NCBI GenBank assembly: GCA_942486035.1
Contig: CALNXK010000022.1
Span: 3,598,501 to 3,662,500, forward strand
Length of the DNA: 64,000 nucleotides
Direction: 5' to 3'
Source of the DNA: Porites lobata
Taxonomy: Eukaryota > Cnidaria > Anthozoa > Scleractinia > Poritidae
Shown here: piece after piece, positions 24,729 through 37,800 of the stretch
Layout: the number at the start of each line of letters is the position of its first letter
How positions within the stretch are numbered: position 1 is the first letter of the stretch
Program-made: the position numbers and the translations under genes
Notes under the pieces: model-generated
Told to the model about the DNA's origin: nothing
The model's input: the letters and a program-made list of their open reading frames with translations, nothing else
Databases searched by the model: none

Positions 24729-26370
24729 TTTATTTAAACCAAATGAGAACTAATAAGGAGTTTGGCCTGTGGTCATGGTTTGAGGCCTCCACTGTTGCCC
24801 AGGATGTATGGCATTAGAGAACAATGATTTCCTGCCCTACTTGTTACATAGGGAAAAGGATCGCATGATGATGATGAACCTCATTTATCCTATTATTTTT
24901 GGAGCTAGGGGCTTAAATACTAAGAATTCACAAACCACTTTCTACTTAATATTGAGCTGAAACAAGCATTGGAAAGAACAAAGGTGTAAAAATATATAAT
25001 GTAAATCAGTTATACAGGAAAGGAAAACCTGACTTGTGACTTTTAGTTTGTTTTTGTTTTTGTCATTGATGAATACATTCAAACGCTTACCAGTGGTGTA
25101 GAAAATGAACTTAAAAAAAAATGGTTTTTCTGACTTTTGCAGGTTGCTAAGTTGTGCTGGCCAAAGTTTAACAAGTTCAACCAGTTTACTGTGGGGAATT
25201 TTCTAGCTTCAAAATGCCGACGATCAATGAACTGGCAAAGGGCCCGAATTAATAGTAATTGTGCATAAAAGTTTAAAAAGTTACAATGTAACAGAATACT
25301 TTCAAATGGTTCTTTTTCCAAATACCTGCAAAAAACAGGCGCCAGACTTGAGGCGTGGGTTGACAAAATATTGTGATAATTGGAACAGTTTTGTCCATCC
25401 AAGCCCTCAGTCTCATTTCATTGTGTGTGCTATAGTGGGATTACAGGAAGGATTTAGATTTTAAACTTTGCACAAGGTCATTTGATAAGAAATGTTAATG
25501 TAATACAGAATTTTATTGAGAAATGTAACTGTCACATCATATTTTTTTAACAGTTATCTCAAGTTAATGGGATATTAATTTTGAAATTACAAGAGAAGTG
25601 CCTTTTATAGTAAGTTAACTTTTCAACCACTGTTATGAACTCCTCCCTGCCCCCCACCCCCCAATTGTTACAAGGTCTTAATAAGCACCCCATCCCATTC
25701 CTTAGGGTCTGGACCCAACCCTAACCCTAACCCCCCCTTAGCATAATACTAATACAGCAACTTGAGCCACCTGCCACCATAAAAAGACCCAAGGAGGGAA
25801 TTTAGAAAATGAAAATTAAAAAGTTTAGATTGTTTATTCTGCAGTTTGTATATGAACATGTGTTTCAGACGAGTAATTAATTTATTACATCATAGAGAAT
25901 ATAGGAATAGAAATACAGATGCCTATACATTTAATGGAAGGTGTTTCAAATGAGTTGGCCAGTTGTATTTTCTAGTGTTATTTTATTCAATACATTTTAT
26001 GACGACATCAGCCATACCCAGCTACATTAGGCTGAGAAATGATGACCATTTTTTTGCTCTTTTACCAACTAGTTAAAAGATGCATAAGGAGTTCACATTT
26101 TTCTTACAACTGAAATGCTAATAAAAGACATGATTTGCATTGTTTTTGTTCATGTAGTTTAGTGGTTGCCAGAGTCGTGACATCAGGAAATTCTCTGAAT
26201 GTGGTTGAGCAACCTTGAAAAAAATGTGATCTTTCAGTCCTTCTATCAAAATGAGGACAAAATGGTTGCAGTCACTTTGAGACAACACAACAAGAACAAC
26301 GGTACATGTAATCAAATTTTGATTCAGTTTTCTTTTGTACATAAAAAGGTGAAGTCTCCTTGTGAGTAGC
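24729..26370. other. 3' flank of the TDRD5-like gene
   Basis: AT-rich, no supported gene. A short CCCTAACCCTAACC stretch near 25720 is too short to be an interstitial telomere block. Confidence 0.4.
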
Positions 26371-26372
26371 TG

Positions 26373-26520
26373 GCCTCAGTTGTTCGAAAGGTGAATAGTG
26401 CTATCCACCTGATAAAATTCCATCCATTGGGTGGCACAATTAGTTTTCCTAATGCTTGTCTGCTAGATAGTGATTTATCCTGTGGGTAGCACTATTCCAG
26501 CATTTGAACAACCGGGGCCA
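26373..26520. mobile_element. MITE (GTTGTTCGAAAGGTG / GAACAACCGGGGCC ends)
   Basis: Inverted ends GGCCTCAGTTGTTCGAAA and TTTGAACAACCGGGGCC with inner GATAGTGCTATCCA / GTAGCACTATTCC. Confidence 0.65.
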
Positions 26521-27056
26521 GGTGTTTGACTTGGCCAGTTTCAATTAGACAAGTTATTCAAAAGAATCCTTTAAGCTTGTTTTGTAAATAGCATTAGTGT
26601 ATTATTTTATGGCTTGTTGGTAAATTTGGTGTGGCATGAATGAAATCTTCCTGCAAAATATTTTTAATGGGAATGTTAGCAACAAAAGGACTAACCTTAA
26701 CTGTAATAGTTAGTTTTCTTCATCATCTTGTTCTGTTTTTCAGATGTTAAAATGTTGAGTTGTCATAGCACGAAATAAAAGAAAGGATTACTTCTGGTTC
26801 ATTTTACTAAACACAACATTAAATGGTTGTACTGTCATACCCCTTAAAGCAGTCACTGCTACAGGGCAGGTACATCACTGGTTCATCAGTTCCAGATAAA
26901 TATATTTGCCAAATATACATAATTCTTTTCTTAAATCTTGACTCTATGGTGGACAAGAGTTCAGATAAGAGTAGATTATGTTGCCTGTCTAAAATGTGGG
27001 AACTTCCCTACCCTTTTAATACCGTAATTGATGATCACATTCGTTCTCCCTGACAG

Positions 27057-27862
27057 TTGTTAGACCAAATAAATGACCTCTCCACCAGTTCTTTTTTTTA
27101 TGACACCTCGCTTACCCTTTCTGCTTATGACCCCACAACTCTTGAAGAAAAGTTAAACAAAGACTTAAATGAGGTTCAAAAAAGGCAGAAATCCAATAAA
27201 CTCACATTAAATATCAAAAAGACAAAATATATGATAATAATATTGGAAGCCACAACAGACTAAGGCATTAAAATGGTGACTTAACCGTTACTGTTAATAA
27301 TCAAACAGTTGACTTGGGTGACTAACTATAGATATCTGGGAATAGAGGTTGACAAGACATTGAGGTGGAAATCCCAAGTAGATACCATCCGTAAAAAGGT
27401 ATTTGCAGGTATCGGGGCCTTAAAAGGTATTCGTTCCCTGGTGCCTCGCCAAACCCTAATGACAATGTATGAGGCTTTAGTCACTTCTTATTTTGATTAT
27501 TGCTTCGAAGTTTGGGGATGTATGGGAAAAGGCCTGTGTGACAGACTCCAAAGATGGCAAAATAGGGCTGGGAGAATTATAACATTTAGTGATTATAATA
27601 CAAGATCTGCGGATATTCTCCAAGAGTTAGGATGGGATACCCTTGATCAAAGACATTCTAAGCAGCTCGCAATAAGTGTTTTAAATATCTGAATAACCTT
27701 TACCCCTTTATCCTACAACATATGAGGTGCCTCGTACTGAAGCTGCTAAGCCAGCTTTTAGCTACAGGGGGGCAGTCGTAGAATGGCCCAGAAAATGAGC
27801 TTAAAGACGAGATAAATCTCAACTCTTTCAAGTCTGCCCTGTCATTGCCTTGAGGGAGTTGT
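27057..27862 (+). mobile_element. Non-LTR retrotransposon reverse-transcriptase remnant
   Basis: Two frames give the C-terminal part of a LINE-type RT: SLTLSAYDPTTLEEKLN, LNEVQKRQKSNKLTLN, YRYLGIEVDKTLRWK, LVTSYFDYCFEVWG, RLQRWQNRAGRIIT and ILQELGWDTLDQR. The YADD catalytic site is degraded to FYD. A frame break separates the pieces at about 27263 and again after 27692. 5'-truncated and dead. Clade (CR1/Rex-like) not certain. Confidence 0.82.
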
Positions 27863-28948
27863 GATAGAACTTTTTTTGTGTCATATATTTTATAACGTAT
27901 ACTTGAGGTTAATTTCTGTGTAATTAATGATAGGATAGTTTCTTTAATCTATAGATATATTTTTAGCATTAATTTGTGTTGTTTCTCTAAACATTTCTAA
28001 TGGTGGTGGTGGTAGGGAGGGAGGGGGTTAAATCTATCTCAATAGTTTTATGTGCAAATAAGAGGAGACACAGCTGCACAAACAGCTGGCACGGGGTCAA
28101 ATGAGAGAACGACATAAAAAACACCCTGCCTACTACACAGGCTATTGAAGGCACTTCAGGCATTGCTAGAATAAGGCAAGAAAAAATCCTCTGACACAGA
28201 GAATAAAGTAAAAAAAAAACTCTAGTTGGGCCTTCTGTGCAAACTATCAGGGGTCACCTAGGGTTTTAAAACCAGAAAAGGTAATCAACATTTTTCATTC
28301 AGCACAATACATTCAACTTTTGCATTGTTTGATGCTTTGCATTGAACTATCAGTAGCCATCAGGAATAAAAAGGCTGGAAGCACTATCCACGGATAAAAA
28401 ACCTGGCACCTCCAGTGGGGTCCAAGGTAACTCTAGTGACCAGAGGTTTTTTCTCAGAGCGTTAAACCGCAAGCAAGCCTTCTGTCACATTGGTTGTAAC
28501 ACAATAAACATTCCTGAAATATTTCAAGTGTTCACGGTTTCCCCAGTCGCACTGTAAAAACTAAAACTATCTGTTTAAGACAGGGTCACCCTGATTATTT
28601 TGTTTTAGGGTTTTAAAAAACTGGGAAGATTTTAAAAAAGGTAACAAGAAACTAAAGGAAAATTCTTATTTCTAGCACTAAAACACGGAACTGAACCGAA
28701 CCGGAAACGGAATCAAGGAAACAGAAATGGAAGAATACAGAATCAAATATCAATATCAATAAGAAAATTCAAGACAAGAACACATCTGGCTCGATGCTGA
28801 GTGACATAAAGAGAAAACCAATGAACATGCTTGAGACTTCCGTGTAAATGATAAAATCATGACACACATTCCTTTCTTAATGTATTCTGATCCCCTTCGC
28901 TTGGTGTTTAGATATTTCTCCCAGTCACTAGAATGTCCGTGCTGCCTA
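27863..28948. other. Intergenic stretch
   Basis: A G-rich tract (GGTGGTGGTGG then GGGAGGGAGG) at 28001-28026. Otherwise nothing supported; an isolated CCAGAGGTTTTTTCTC near 28440 may be a scrap of the 21075-type element end. Confidence 0.35.
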
Positions 28949-29188
28949 CTAAAGGATGACACAAATTTTTGATTGTGTTTGTTGCTGCCTGGGAGCAGCA
29001 GCTCTGTCCCGAAGCTGAGGAACCTCATCAATGTACTCAAACGCATGTCGTGTTTGTAGCGAGAGTTCATTCAAGGATAAGTTATTTTGCTTGTCTACGT
29101 GTTGTTGGCGGTAAATAAGTAGTGCTGTATCCTCGTAGCGTTGTTGAATGCGTGTTTGAACTTCCGATGACGTTCTCTTTCTGCTCAT
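28949..29188 (-). CDS. Small ORF with C-terminal CaaX box
   Basis: An uninterrupted 79-aa minus-strand frame starts with MSRKRTSSEVQTRIQQ and ends in KICVIL followed by a stop. CVIL fits a CaaX prenylation motif, where Leu at the last place favours geranylgeranylation. The body is polar, Gln/Arg-rich and probably helical. It does not match a G-gamma pattern that I know. Start context is ordinary (TTCGCATGAGC). No poly(A) signal is visible nearby. It may be a small membrane-anchored protein, the last exon of an unseen gene, or chance. Confidence 0.3.
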   Translation of the reverse strand: MSRKRTSSEVQTRIQQRYEDTALLIYRQQHVDKQNNLSLNELSLQTRHAFEYIDEVPQLRDRAAAPRQQQTQSKICVIL

Positions 29189-31834
29189 GCGAATCTATTG
29201 CAAAAGATTTCAACCCACGAGCCACGACTGTTATTAATGATCACTCAAGCCCAAAATTCCATGCCGCAAGAATATTCGAGACATTGACAAGATTCAATAT
29301 TTGAACTTTTCAGTCTCACTTGCGAGCAATTCCTTCAAAATTTTCCCGGCTGTGACTATCCCCAATCGAAAGCATATCGTTGTTTATCTCGAGTCGAGTT
29401 TCACTCAGTTTTCTTTGAGCAAGTCGCCATGACAGTTGTTAAGCTATACCCAGACCCCTCACGGTTAGAGTACTTGACCTTTGCAGACTTTGCAGAGGTT
29501 GCTATCATTTGTTACAGACCCAAGCGTACACTCAATTTTCGGGTGTCCCACTTATTACTGTTGGTCTCAAGCACTGTCGTTTCGTGCAAGAGGACAATCA
29601 AAAGAAATCTGAAAACATTTGAAAACTCCTGACTAGAAGGTATTTTAGATATTCTTAACGAAGACTTTTGGTAGTACTGCGTTCACTGAATGCGCCAATT
29701 TAGCCCATTCCAGCGTTTGGATGGTGGGGAGCGAGTTAAGTCGTACGCGGCGAGCGCAAAAAGAAACACGAGGGGGTAAAAAGGAGGGGAGACTCGTCAA
29801 TTTTTCGCCCGTTCCCTACCATCTGAACGCCCGGGACAGGCTAGCCCCAATTTATTATTTTCTCCTAAATAGTCCGTCCCGCGCAACCTACTAGTAGCTG
29901 ATTTGCCTAACTGTTGTTTTAGAGTTAGTCTTGTAGTTGAAACGCGCGGTATCTACCAATATCTCGTATTAAAGTCTTCATACTGTCTGCATTTAGTGTG
30001 CGTTTACTGTAGTCACAATTTATTGAGAGAAATGCAGCAAGGGGGCGTATTTTCGAAACTACACCTTGATATTTTGATTACAGTTGGTTAGGAATATTAC
30101 TTCAGCTTGGTTGTGACAATTGTTATCGCTGTAGCGCGCTGGTTGGAACGAGAGTCGCTACGTATACGGCGATACAAACTCTTTTTATGAATTTGCACCT
30201 TTGCTTTACGCATACAAATTTCGGGGTACAAGCCAACGATATTTATTTTGGTTCGTTCTTCAATACATTTTTTCAAAAGAACCTATAAATTTGCATTTTA
30301 AATAATATACAAACGGCAGTTAATTAACAATAGATTAGTTCCGGTTAGATGACCTTATGGCATGCCTTTTAGCCGCTGCGGTTTGTTAGTTGAAAGCCTT
30401 TCCCTGAGCCTTTGTACTGTTTCTTTTAACTCGCGAGCTTTTAAAGTTGCTCAGGACCTTAGCAATTCCCAGTAAGTGTTAGTTACAGTACTTAGTCAGG
30501 TGTCGAAGCCATAGTCTTTGAAGTTTATTTGCTTGAACATTTCATTAACCAATCTTGAAAATTCATGTCTTGGATAGTTTTAGAAAATATCGTAATGGTT
30601 CAGCTTCCTTAAGATGATATTTGAAACACAGTTGAGCGACGACCCTTAAATAAAAAGTAAATGGCATGATTTACAGTTGTTTCAGCGGCAGTCTTGAGTT
30701 GTCATTGTTAAAGTTTAATATATTCCTAGTCTGTTCATTTACTAAACCATTGGAAGTTTACTATAAAAAAGTTCTCTACGCGATCCGGTTTCCAACAAAA
30801 AGAAGCTCATTATTTTTAGAAAAATGAAAAGATTACGTTAGAGAATTAATCATGCATCCTAGACTCTTGACCGCGGTGGATAACGAGGTCCTCTTAAAAG
30901 TTCTTTTGAGACGAAACACAAAAATAACCACTGGGATCAGGAAATGTATAACCTGGTGTATAAACAACAGCTTGCATGCAGTAAGAATGGATGAAAAGAG
31001 CCAAGAACTTCGTTTTTCCAACCTAATAGCGGTCTAGATAAAATATCATTTGGGTCGACATTTTGAAAACGCTTTTTGTAGTTTTAGGACTGTAGTAAGA
31101 AGTTAAGCATTACATTACTCTGTTACCCATTACCCTGATTTTGATCTTACTTTGAAATTTTTATCGCTGAAATCATTTATTAAAATTGATACAAGGTGAG
31201 ACTTTTTGTGATGCAAAAACAACCTAATAAAAATCCAATCTGATTAAAAAGGTGTAAGGCACTCCTAAAATTCTTTATCTAATCACTAACCTTAAATCCC
31301 GATAACTGAATACGTATTCCGATTATTTTGGAGAGTTTCAAGGACTTCACCGGTGCTGCCGGAAAAACCCGGTTCCTTTTTTAAATCTTATAATAGTCAT
31401 TTAGTTACTTAGCTATTTAATGATCAAAACAACTCGCTGAAGAGGTAATTAGAAAGCCATGTGAAAAATCGGCGCCAGTACATCTGATTTAGTAAGCTCT
31501 GTAATTAAAAAAATTTCATTGCTGCACGGTAAACCTTTTGTATCTATTGATGGCATTTTACATTTGGAGTCCCTGCGGTAAGAATCGAAGAGCTGAAATA
31601 GAAGGGCAGGGCAATGATATTATACTTTGTTTGAGAGTAAATCTTACTATATACGGGACTGGGTCCCTTTTTTTTAGAATTTCTGGGGTGTAAGTATTTA
31701 GGTAAGGATAAATAGTGATTGAAAAGTTTCTGCACAAATGAATGAGAAGACGGTCTTTCACCGTGCGGTTCAGCAGCACAGCCTATCGATTCAGACGTAT
31801 TCATAACATTGACTCAGTTCCGTTCTCTTTCCAG
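29189..31834. other. Intergenic region and presumed CHT-A upstream region
   Basis: No coding exon or clear element seen. The non-coding first exon(s) and promoter of CHT-A are expected here or further upstream but cannot be placed. Confidence 0.4.
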
Positions 31835-31877
31835 ACTCCTTCGATTTCAAGTGCACTCACAAAGTTGATCGAAAAAC
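31835..31877 (+). promoter_or_regulatory. Probable 5' UTR exon start of CHT-A (splice acceptor)
   Basis: CTCTTTCCAG ending at 31834 is a good acceptor 43 bp before the ATG (context AACATGGCG). It suggests that an upstream non-coding exon is spliced here, as also seen in CHT-B. Confidence 0.45.
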
Positions 31878-34800
31878 ATGGCGGACATAAACATAGTGGG
31901 TGTGGTTGCGATCGTTGTTTTTTATCTTCTTATTCTTGTTGTCGGCTTATGGGCAGCTCGTCGGCGCAAAGAAGGCGAGGAGGAAGCCATGTTGGCAGGA
32001 AGAAGTATCGGGTTGTTCGTTGGTACCTTTACCATGACAGGTAATTTACATGTTTCTGATCCAGGAAGAAAGAATTAAGCGTATAGAAGGCCGGTAAATT
32101 GATTATATCTTGCGGATAGTCCACTTTCTTTATAAGTTGTACCCTGCGAGCAAAGGTTTCTGAGCGGTTTCTCTCTTGCATGGCTTTTAGCAGGGGCACC
32201 CGACGACAATTTTTGGAAAATATCTGTTCGGAAGACGATTTGAGATCTAGACTTTTCGGAACATTTGTTGCTAAATTTCTTGCTTGCATGCCTCTCCTAG
32301 GATTTTCGAACCTCCCAAACATGGTATAATTGCCCATTTTTAACGGATTTTTACCGTAAAAAGGTCACCTAGAATTTTCGGAAGCCTTTTTTCTGGCTGA
32401 AATTTTCGAAAAGGTAAGTTTTGATCCCTATAATTTTCGGATCACTAGACCATGTAGACCTTCAGCAAGGAAATCCGAACAGATGAAAAATTTTTAGGGG
32501 ATAAAAATAAGCCCATATCTACCGTTTAAATACTAAAATACGTTCAACAATGCTATTTTTAAGTGGTTTTTAACTATATTCTCGTTGGGTGCCCCTGTTT
32601 TAGCATTTGTGAAGTCGTTCGCTTAGCTTGTCATCGAAATACGCGATAGACAAGCTACGCGAACAACTTCGCAAATGCTAAAAGCCTTGCAAGAGAGTAA
32701 CATCTGCTCGCATGGTGTTCAAGTTGAGGTTTCCTGGAAGTTTAAAACGGTTGAGACTTTCTCCCTTGCTGGACCTTTAAGTCTTACCCTGGCCTTAGAG
32801 GTCCGTTCTCGACTGAAGTGCTTAGGATTAAATAAACTGTGCTCACGGCGGTTTGATAAAGCTCTGGAGACGCTTCACCGCAAACTATCAAGAGTAAGAT
32901 GAGAAAAAAAAAAATCTCGTACTGACACCCAGGTAAGGTAAGTCTATTGTCCTCGCTGAAAATGAATGATTTTCATTTTGCTGTTATACCATGCATCGAC
33001 GAACTTTGACTCATTGTTGTATTTTGAAGAGTTTAACATGTATTTTATTTTCGATTGACAGCTGCTTCAGCTTCCTCGCTCCTTAAACACACGCCATTTA
33101 TCAATATCTTAACCTCAAAATATTAAACGTACTTTATGAAGTAAAAAGGTGTTAAAAGAGCCTGAGTACACTTGGAAAATGCCCCATATTTAATGTTCGT
33201 CAAAGGGAACATTCCGAAATGAAGTATTTGCGTTAGCATTGTTTGCTTTAACGTGATTTACATATCAGGGTCTAATGTGATTTTTCAGTTGCTACGGGTT
33301 CACATTGCTACTCTGTGTTTATGTTATTGGTTTTTTTTTCCATAGCGACATGGGTTGGTGGAGGTTACATAAACGGCACAGCAGAAGTCGTCTATGATAC
33401 TGCGCAGGGTCTGGTCTGGGCGCAGGCTCCGTGGGGTTATGCGCTGAGTCTTTTAATAGGTGAGTACTATGCGTAAGTAGTAGCCAGAACCTACAACAGG
33501 AAAAAAAAGAGCAACCTCCTTCCTAGGGCTCTTTCTCTTCTCCCGTTGAAGCCAGAGAGAACCCTGGGAACGAGGATGAGGAAACAGCCGATATTTGGCA
33601 AAGCCACCACTGGTTTCCCCGCGAAATGACGTCTGAGGAGGATTAACGGGCGAAGAAATTCCATACTGATGACATGTCACTAACTACATCTGGGTAGTGC
33701 CCCTGATTGGTCTTACCGCGAAGGGAATTTTCTTCATCAAAGCAGAAGCACTACCCAGATTTGGGTAGTGACACGTCATCAGTATGAAATTTCTGTGCTC
33801 ATTTCTTAGACGATATTTCGCGGGGAAACTAGTGGTGGCTTCACGAAATATTGGCAGTTTTCTCAGGCTAGTCTTAACCCTACAAACCTCCTTTCAAATG
33901 GCTTACCCCAAAGCGTTATTTCAAGAACACCTTATCAATAGGGAGCTTAAGCAAACACGTTTTTGAGGGACGCACGTCAACCGGAAGTGAGCCTTTCTCC
34001 CTTTTTATATGCCTTGACGCTAACAAATTTGTATTGCTAAGTTTCTTTTCTCTTATAAAGAGGATTTATCCGAGAGTTTCAAACAAACCACTGCCCAATG
34101 ACGCAAAAGGTCCACTTCCGGTTGACGTCCGTCGCTCAACAACGCTGTTGCTTAAGTTGCCTATTGCCGGATCCAGATCTTGAGATAAGGGAGGGGTCTA
34201 GTCATCCAGGCCCTTAGATAAGAGGGGAGGGGGGGGACGGTCTCCCAAAAAATGTTTTACGGGAGATCCATATATCGCTCTTTCAAATCCAAACATCGTT
34301 GTCAGACTCCTAGTTCACTGTTATTGTGTTGCCATCGTTAGTCTATCCTTACATTAAACTGCGCATTAAACAAGATGAAATACGTGAACCCTTGCTAATT
34401 GAGCAAGAAACTGAATGAATTGATAAATGATTTTGCTCCTTTTTGCTACTGAATTCCTAGTATTTTGGAGTAATTCTCATAGGGGATGTCCATTAGACAG
34501 CGGGCGTTTATTAGGGAGGGGCTTCTAATACAATTTTAACAGCGTAGCGGGAGCGTTTATTAGATAAGAGTTGTTTATTTGGAAGTGGGCGTTTGTAAGT
34601 AAGCGTAAAGTGAGCCTTGTGGAAAAATGATTTGTGCTTCGTTGTATATAGTATCAGTGAATTTAGTCTTGTACTTACAAAATTGTCTCACAAACCTTCA
34701 CAAACATATTTGTCAATGGAAAGAAAGAATGGATGAAAGAACGGGATTTCACCTTCTTTGGGCTTTTGTATGATTTTCAGGTGGACTTGCCTTTGCCAAG

Positions 34801-37800
34801 ATCATGCGCAAAAAAGAGTACTTCACAATGCTAGATCCATTCCAAGAGAAGTACGGACTGCGCATGGGCGGTCTTTTGTACATACCTGCATTACTAGGAG
34901 AGATATTTTGGTCTGCAGCCATCCTAGCTGCTCTTGGTGCCACTATCAGTGTTGTTATAAGTTTGGATCGTATTCCTTCTGTTATTGCATCGGCGTGCAT
35001 CGCTATTTTCTATACACTGATTGGTGGGCTCTATTCTGTAGCCTACACTGACGTCATCCAGCTTATCTGCATCTTCATTGGGCTGGTAAGTAAGTCAAGA
35101 GCAGCTGACATGCGCATCTTAAAAGTTAAACTCAGCAGGTAGCTACAGTAGGGAACTGCCTGCCTTTATGCACAGACGAAATAGGCTAGGATCGGAGAAA
35201 CGAGTGATTTGCTGTGTGTGCTTATACTTTTTAGCTCGTGTAACAAACATTTTCCGGGCAAATCAGTACCTTGTGGGTGCGGTCATTGTAATTTTGTTCT
35301 TAATTCATGTTCCTGCTTTACTCAGGTCCCTGTTTGCTGGTCTCTCTGTGTGTAGTTGACGTGATTTTGTCGCTGTTACACGTCGCTGTTATATGTCGCA
35401 GGGTGTGCCGCGCATGATTTTGACCCTGGTTAGACGTCCTGGCCTGTTGAACACTACCCTGGGTACCAGAGTTTTTTCTCGTGTGCGACGGGAATTTTCG
35501 GTGTTGGCCGTGGGCCGAAGCCACGAGTTTCGCGCAGGTCACTGTAAAGACTTTACAGAAACCGGAAACTGCGCTGGAAAAGTCTCTGGCACCCAAGGTA
35601 GTTGAACACGCCCCTGTTACATTTTCCGGTATGTGTGCCGCACGTGGTTTTCTCGCTGAAACACGTTCCTGTTGCACGCCCCTGTGTGATTACTGCACGT
35701 GATTTTGTTGATGTTTTATGTCTCTTTTACACGTCCCGGCGTTTGCACCGCACTTGATTCTGCCTCTGTCACAGGTCCCGTGTCATGTCGCTCTGGGTGT
35801 ACTGCACGTGGTTTTGTCGCTTTTTCACTCTCTTGTGCATCTTGACCCTTTGTAAATTGCCTTCGTATCTCTTAACCTTTATGTTGCCGTTACTTAAATT
35901 CCTCTAATTTTGATCTAATGCTCATCATCGTTTTTATTTTCCAGTGGATCAGTATCCCTTTTGCCTTAACAAACTCAGCAGTAAGCGACATTGCTGATGA
36001 TTCAGGGAAGCGTTGGACTGGCGAGTGGTCTACCAAGTTTGTTGGCGTCTGGATTGATTATGCACTGTTACTGGTAAATCTATTATCGCTGCAGAGATAG
36101 TTTGCGGTCAATTTCTTTTTCACTCTTTGTAAGTTTGTGTGTGGCAAGATACCTCTCCAGTCGCATCTCAAATAAAGTAGACAGATTCACCGGCTGTTTG
36201 ACGGGAATGCACGAACGAAAATTTAGAGCCGCAGCAACTTACATTTAACGACACAGTAAATATCTTTTTGGTGTCGAACTGGTAATGACATTCAAAATGT
36301 AATTTTTAAGCGGGATTAGGTTGCGCTTTCCTGCGGCCGAACGCAGTTACCGTTTGGATTATACTTATGTACATCTTCCCCATAGCCACCATGTTATATG
36401 AGGTATTCGATACTAGGAATTCGAAATTGTGTTTTACTTCGTATGCAGACTTTTGGTGGTGTTCCATGGCAAGTGTACTTTCAACGTGTATTGTCATGTA
36501 AGACAGCCCGGAAAGCCCAAGGACTCTCCGTGACAGCCGCGTTTGGATGCATTCTGATGGCTGTACCGGCAGTTCTCATTGGAGCTATAGGAGCCTCTAC
36601 AGGTATTACATTCTATGCCACTAACATAAACTGAGACTACGGATGAAAAATCCTTCAGTATAAGGCCCGATATCTATCAACAAGTTAATCATGTCAACCA
36701 AACAAGTTTTGCACTCTGGGGTAGTGCGGTCAAACCCCTCTAATACGAAGACTAGGGGGGGGGGGGGTCATAAAAAGTGTCCGTATTAACGGGGTGAGAG
36801 GGTTAAATTAAGAGAAAATGTAAAGGCCTTCTTTCCCCAAAGACAGAGGAAACTGTCTGTAATAATGAGGTGTTCGTTTTAAGCGGGGTTTGACTGTATA
36901 CATTACCTCTGAGTGTAAAAGTCGACAACATGCCATTTAAACCGGCCAGGAACAGCAAGACAACGTTTACTTAAAGGTGTGCGAGCTTCCATTTAGTCCG
37001 ATGTGCAATCCATTTAAACAAGCTTTGGCTGAACCGGCATATAAGATCGGAGTATCGAATTCGGTGAGAAACAGAGAAAATAATTTCAGTTGAAAATTGA
37101 CCGGAACGAACCAACAGACAATGATATAGTAGAAAAAAGAGTATTTATTTGCAACTGCTGCATATTTGTTGACTCCTTTTCAGTCAAAAATAGTCTACTC
37201 TCCAATTCCGTAGCCCGTTCCAGGCTCCCAAGATCTACACTGACCGAGAGCACAGCCTGGCACAGGCTACCAACTCCGATCCTTATTTGTCGATCTATAA
37301 TCGCGACAATACATTCTTACCGGTATTGACATGCAGTACGGCTGGGCTGCCTGTGGTCAAAATAGCTCAGCATTAACCTCACTCTTACTTGCGTTTTTAT
37401 TGACCTCAACATCGTCTCGGTCCATAAAAACGCGAAGAAAGAACTTGGCCGATATCCAGCCATCTTGACCTCACACATGGTCAATACAGCAAATGTATTA
37501 AACGCATGCGCAAAACACAAGAACTCACTGAGTTCGACTCAGCTTTAGGTTGGTTACCAAATGTTACTTTTTTGCTGTCTCACACCAGACTGGACCAAGA
37601 CTGACTTTTATACACCACCGTCTGGCAACATCACCAATCAGACTGCATCAGTGGAATTTGATAAGTCACTAATCCTTCCCATGGTGCTGCAGTACCTTAC
37701 TCCAACAGCGGTTTCATTTGTGGGACTGGGTGCAGTTTCCGCCGCTGTCATGTCGTCCGCTGACTCCAGTATTTTGTCCGCCAGCTCAATGTTCTCTCGA

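Noticed and set aside
25715..25740. Telomere-like CCCTAACCCTAACC
   Set aside because: Only about two units; not an interstitial telomere array.
29429..29632. 67-aa + frame
   Set aside because: No domain, no splice or promoter support.
34749..35000. Antisense frame over CHT-A exon 3 (similar one at 53344-53640 over CHT-B)
   Set aside because: Shadow of the conserved sense exon; it appears in both copies because the sense protein is conserved.
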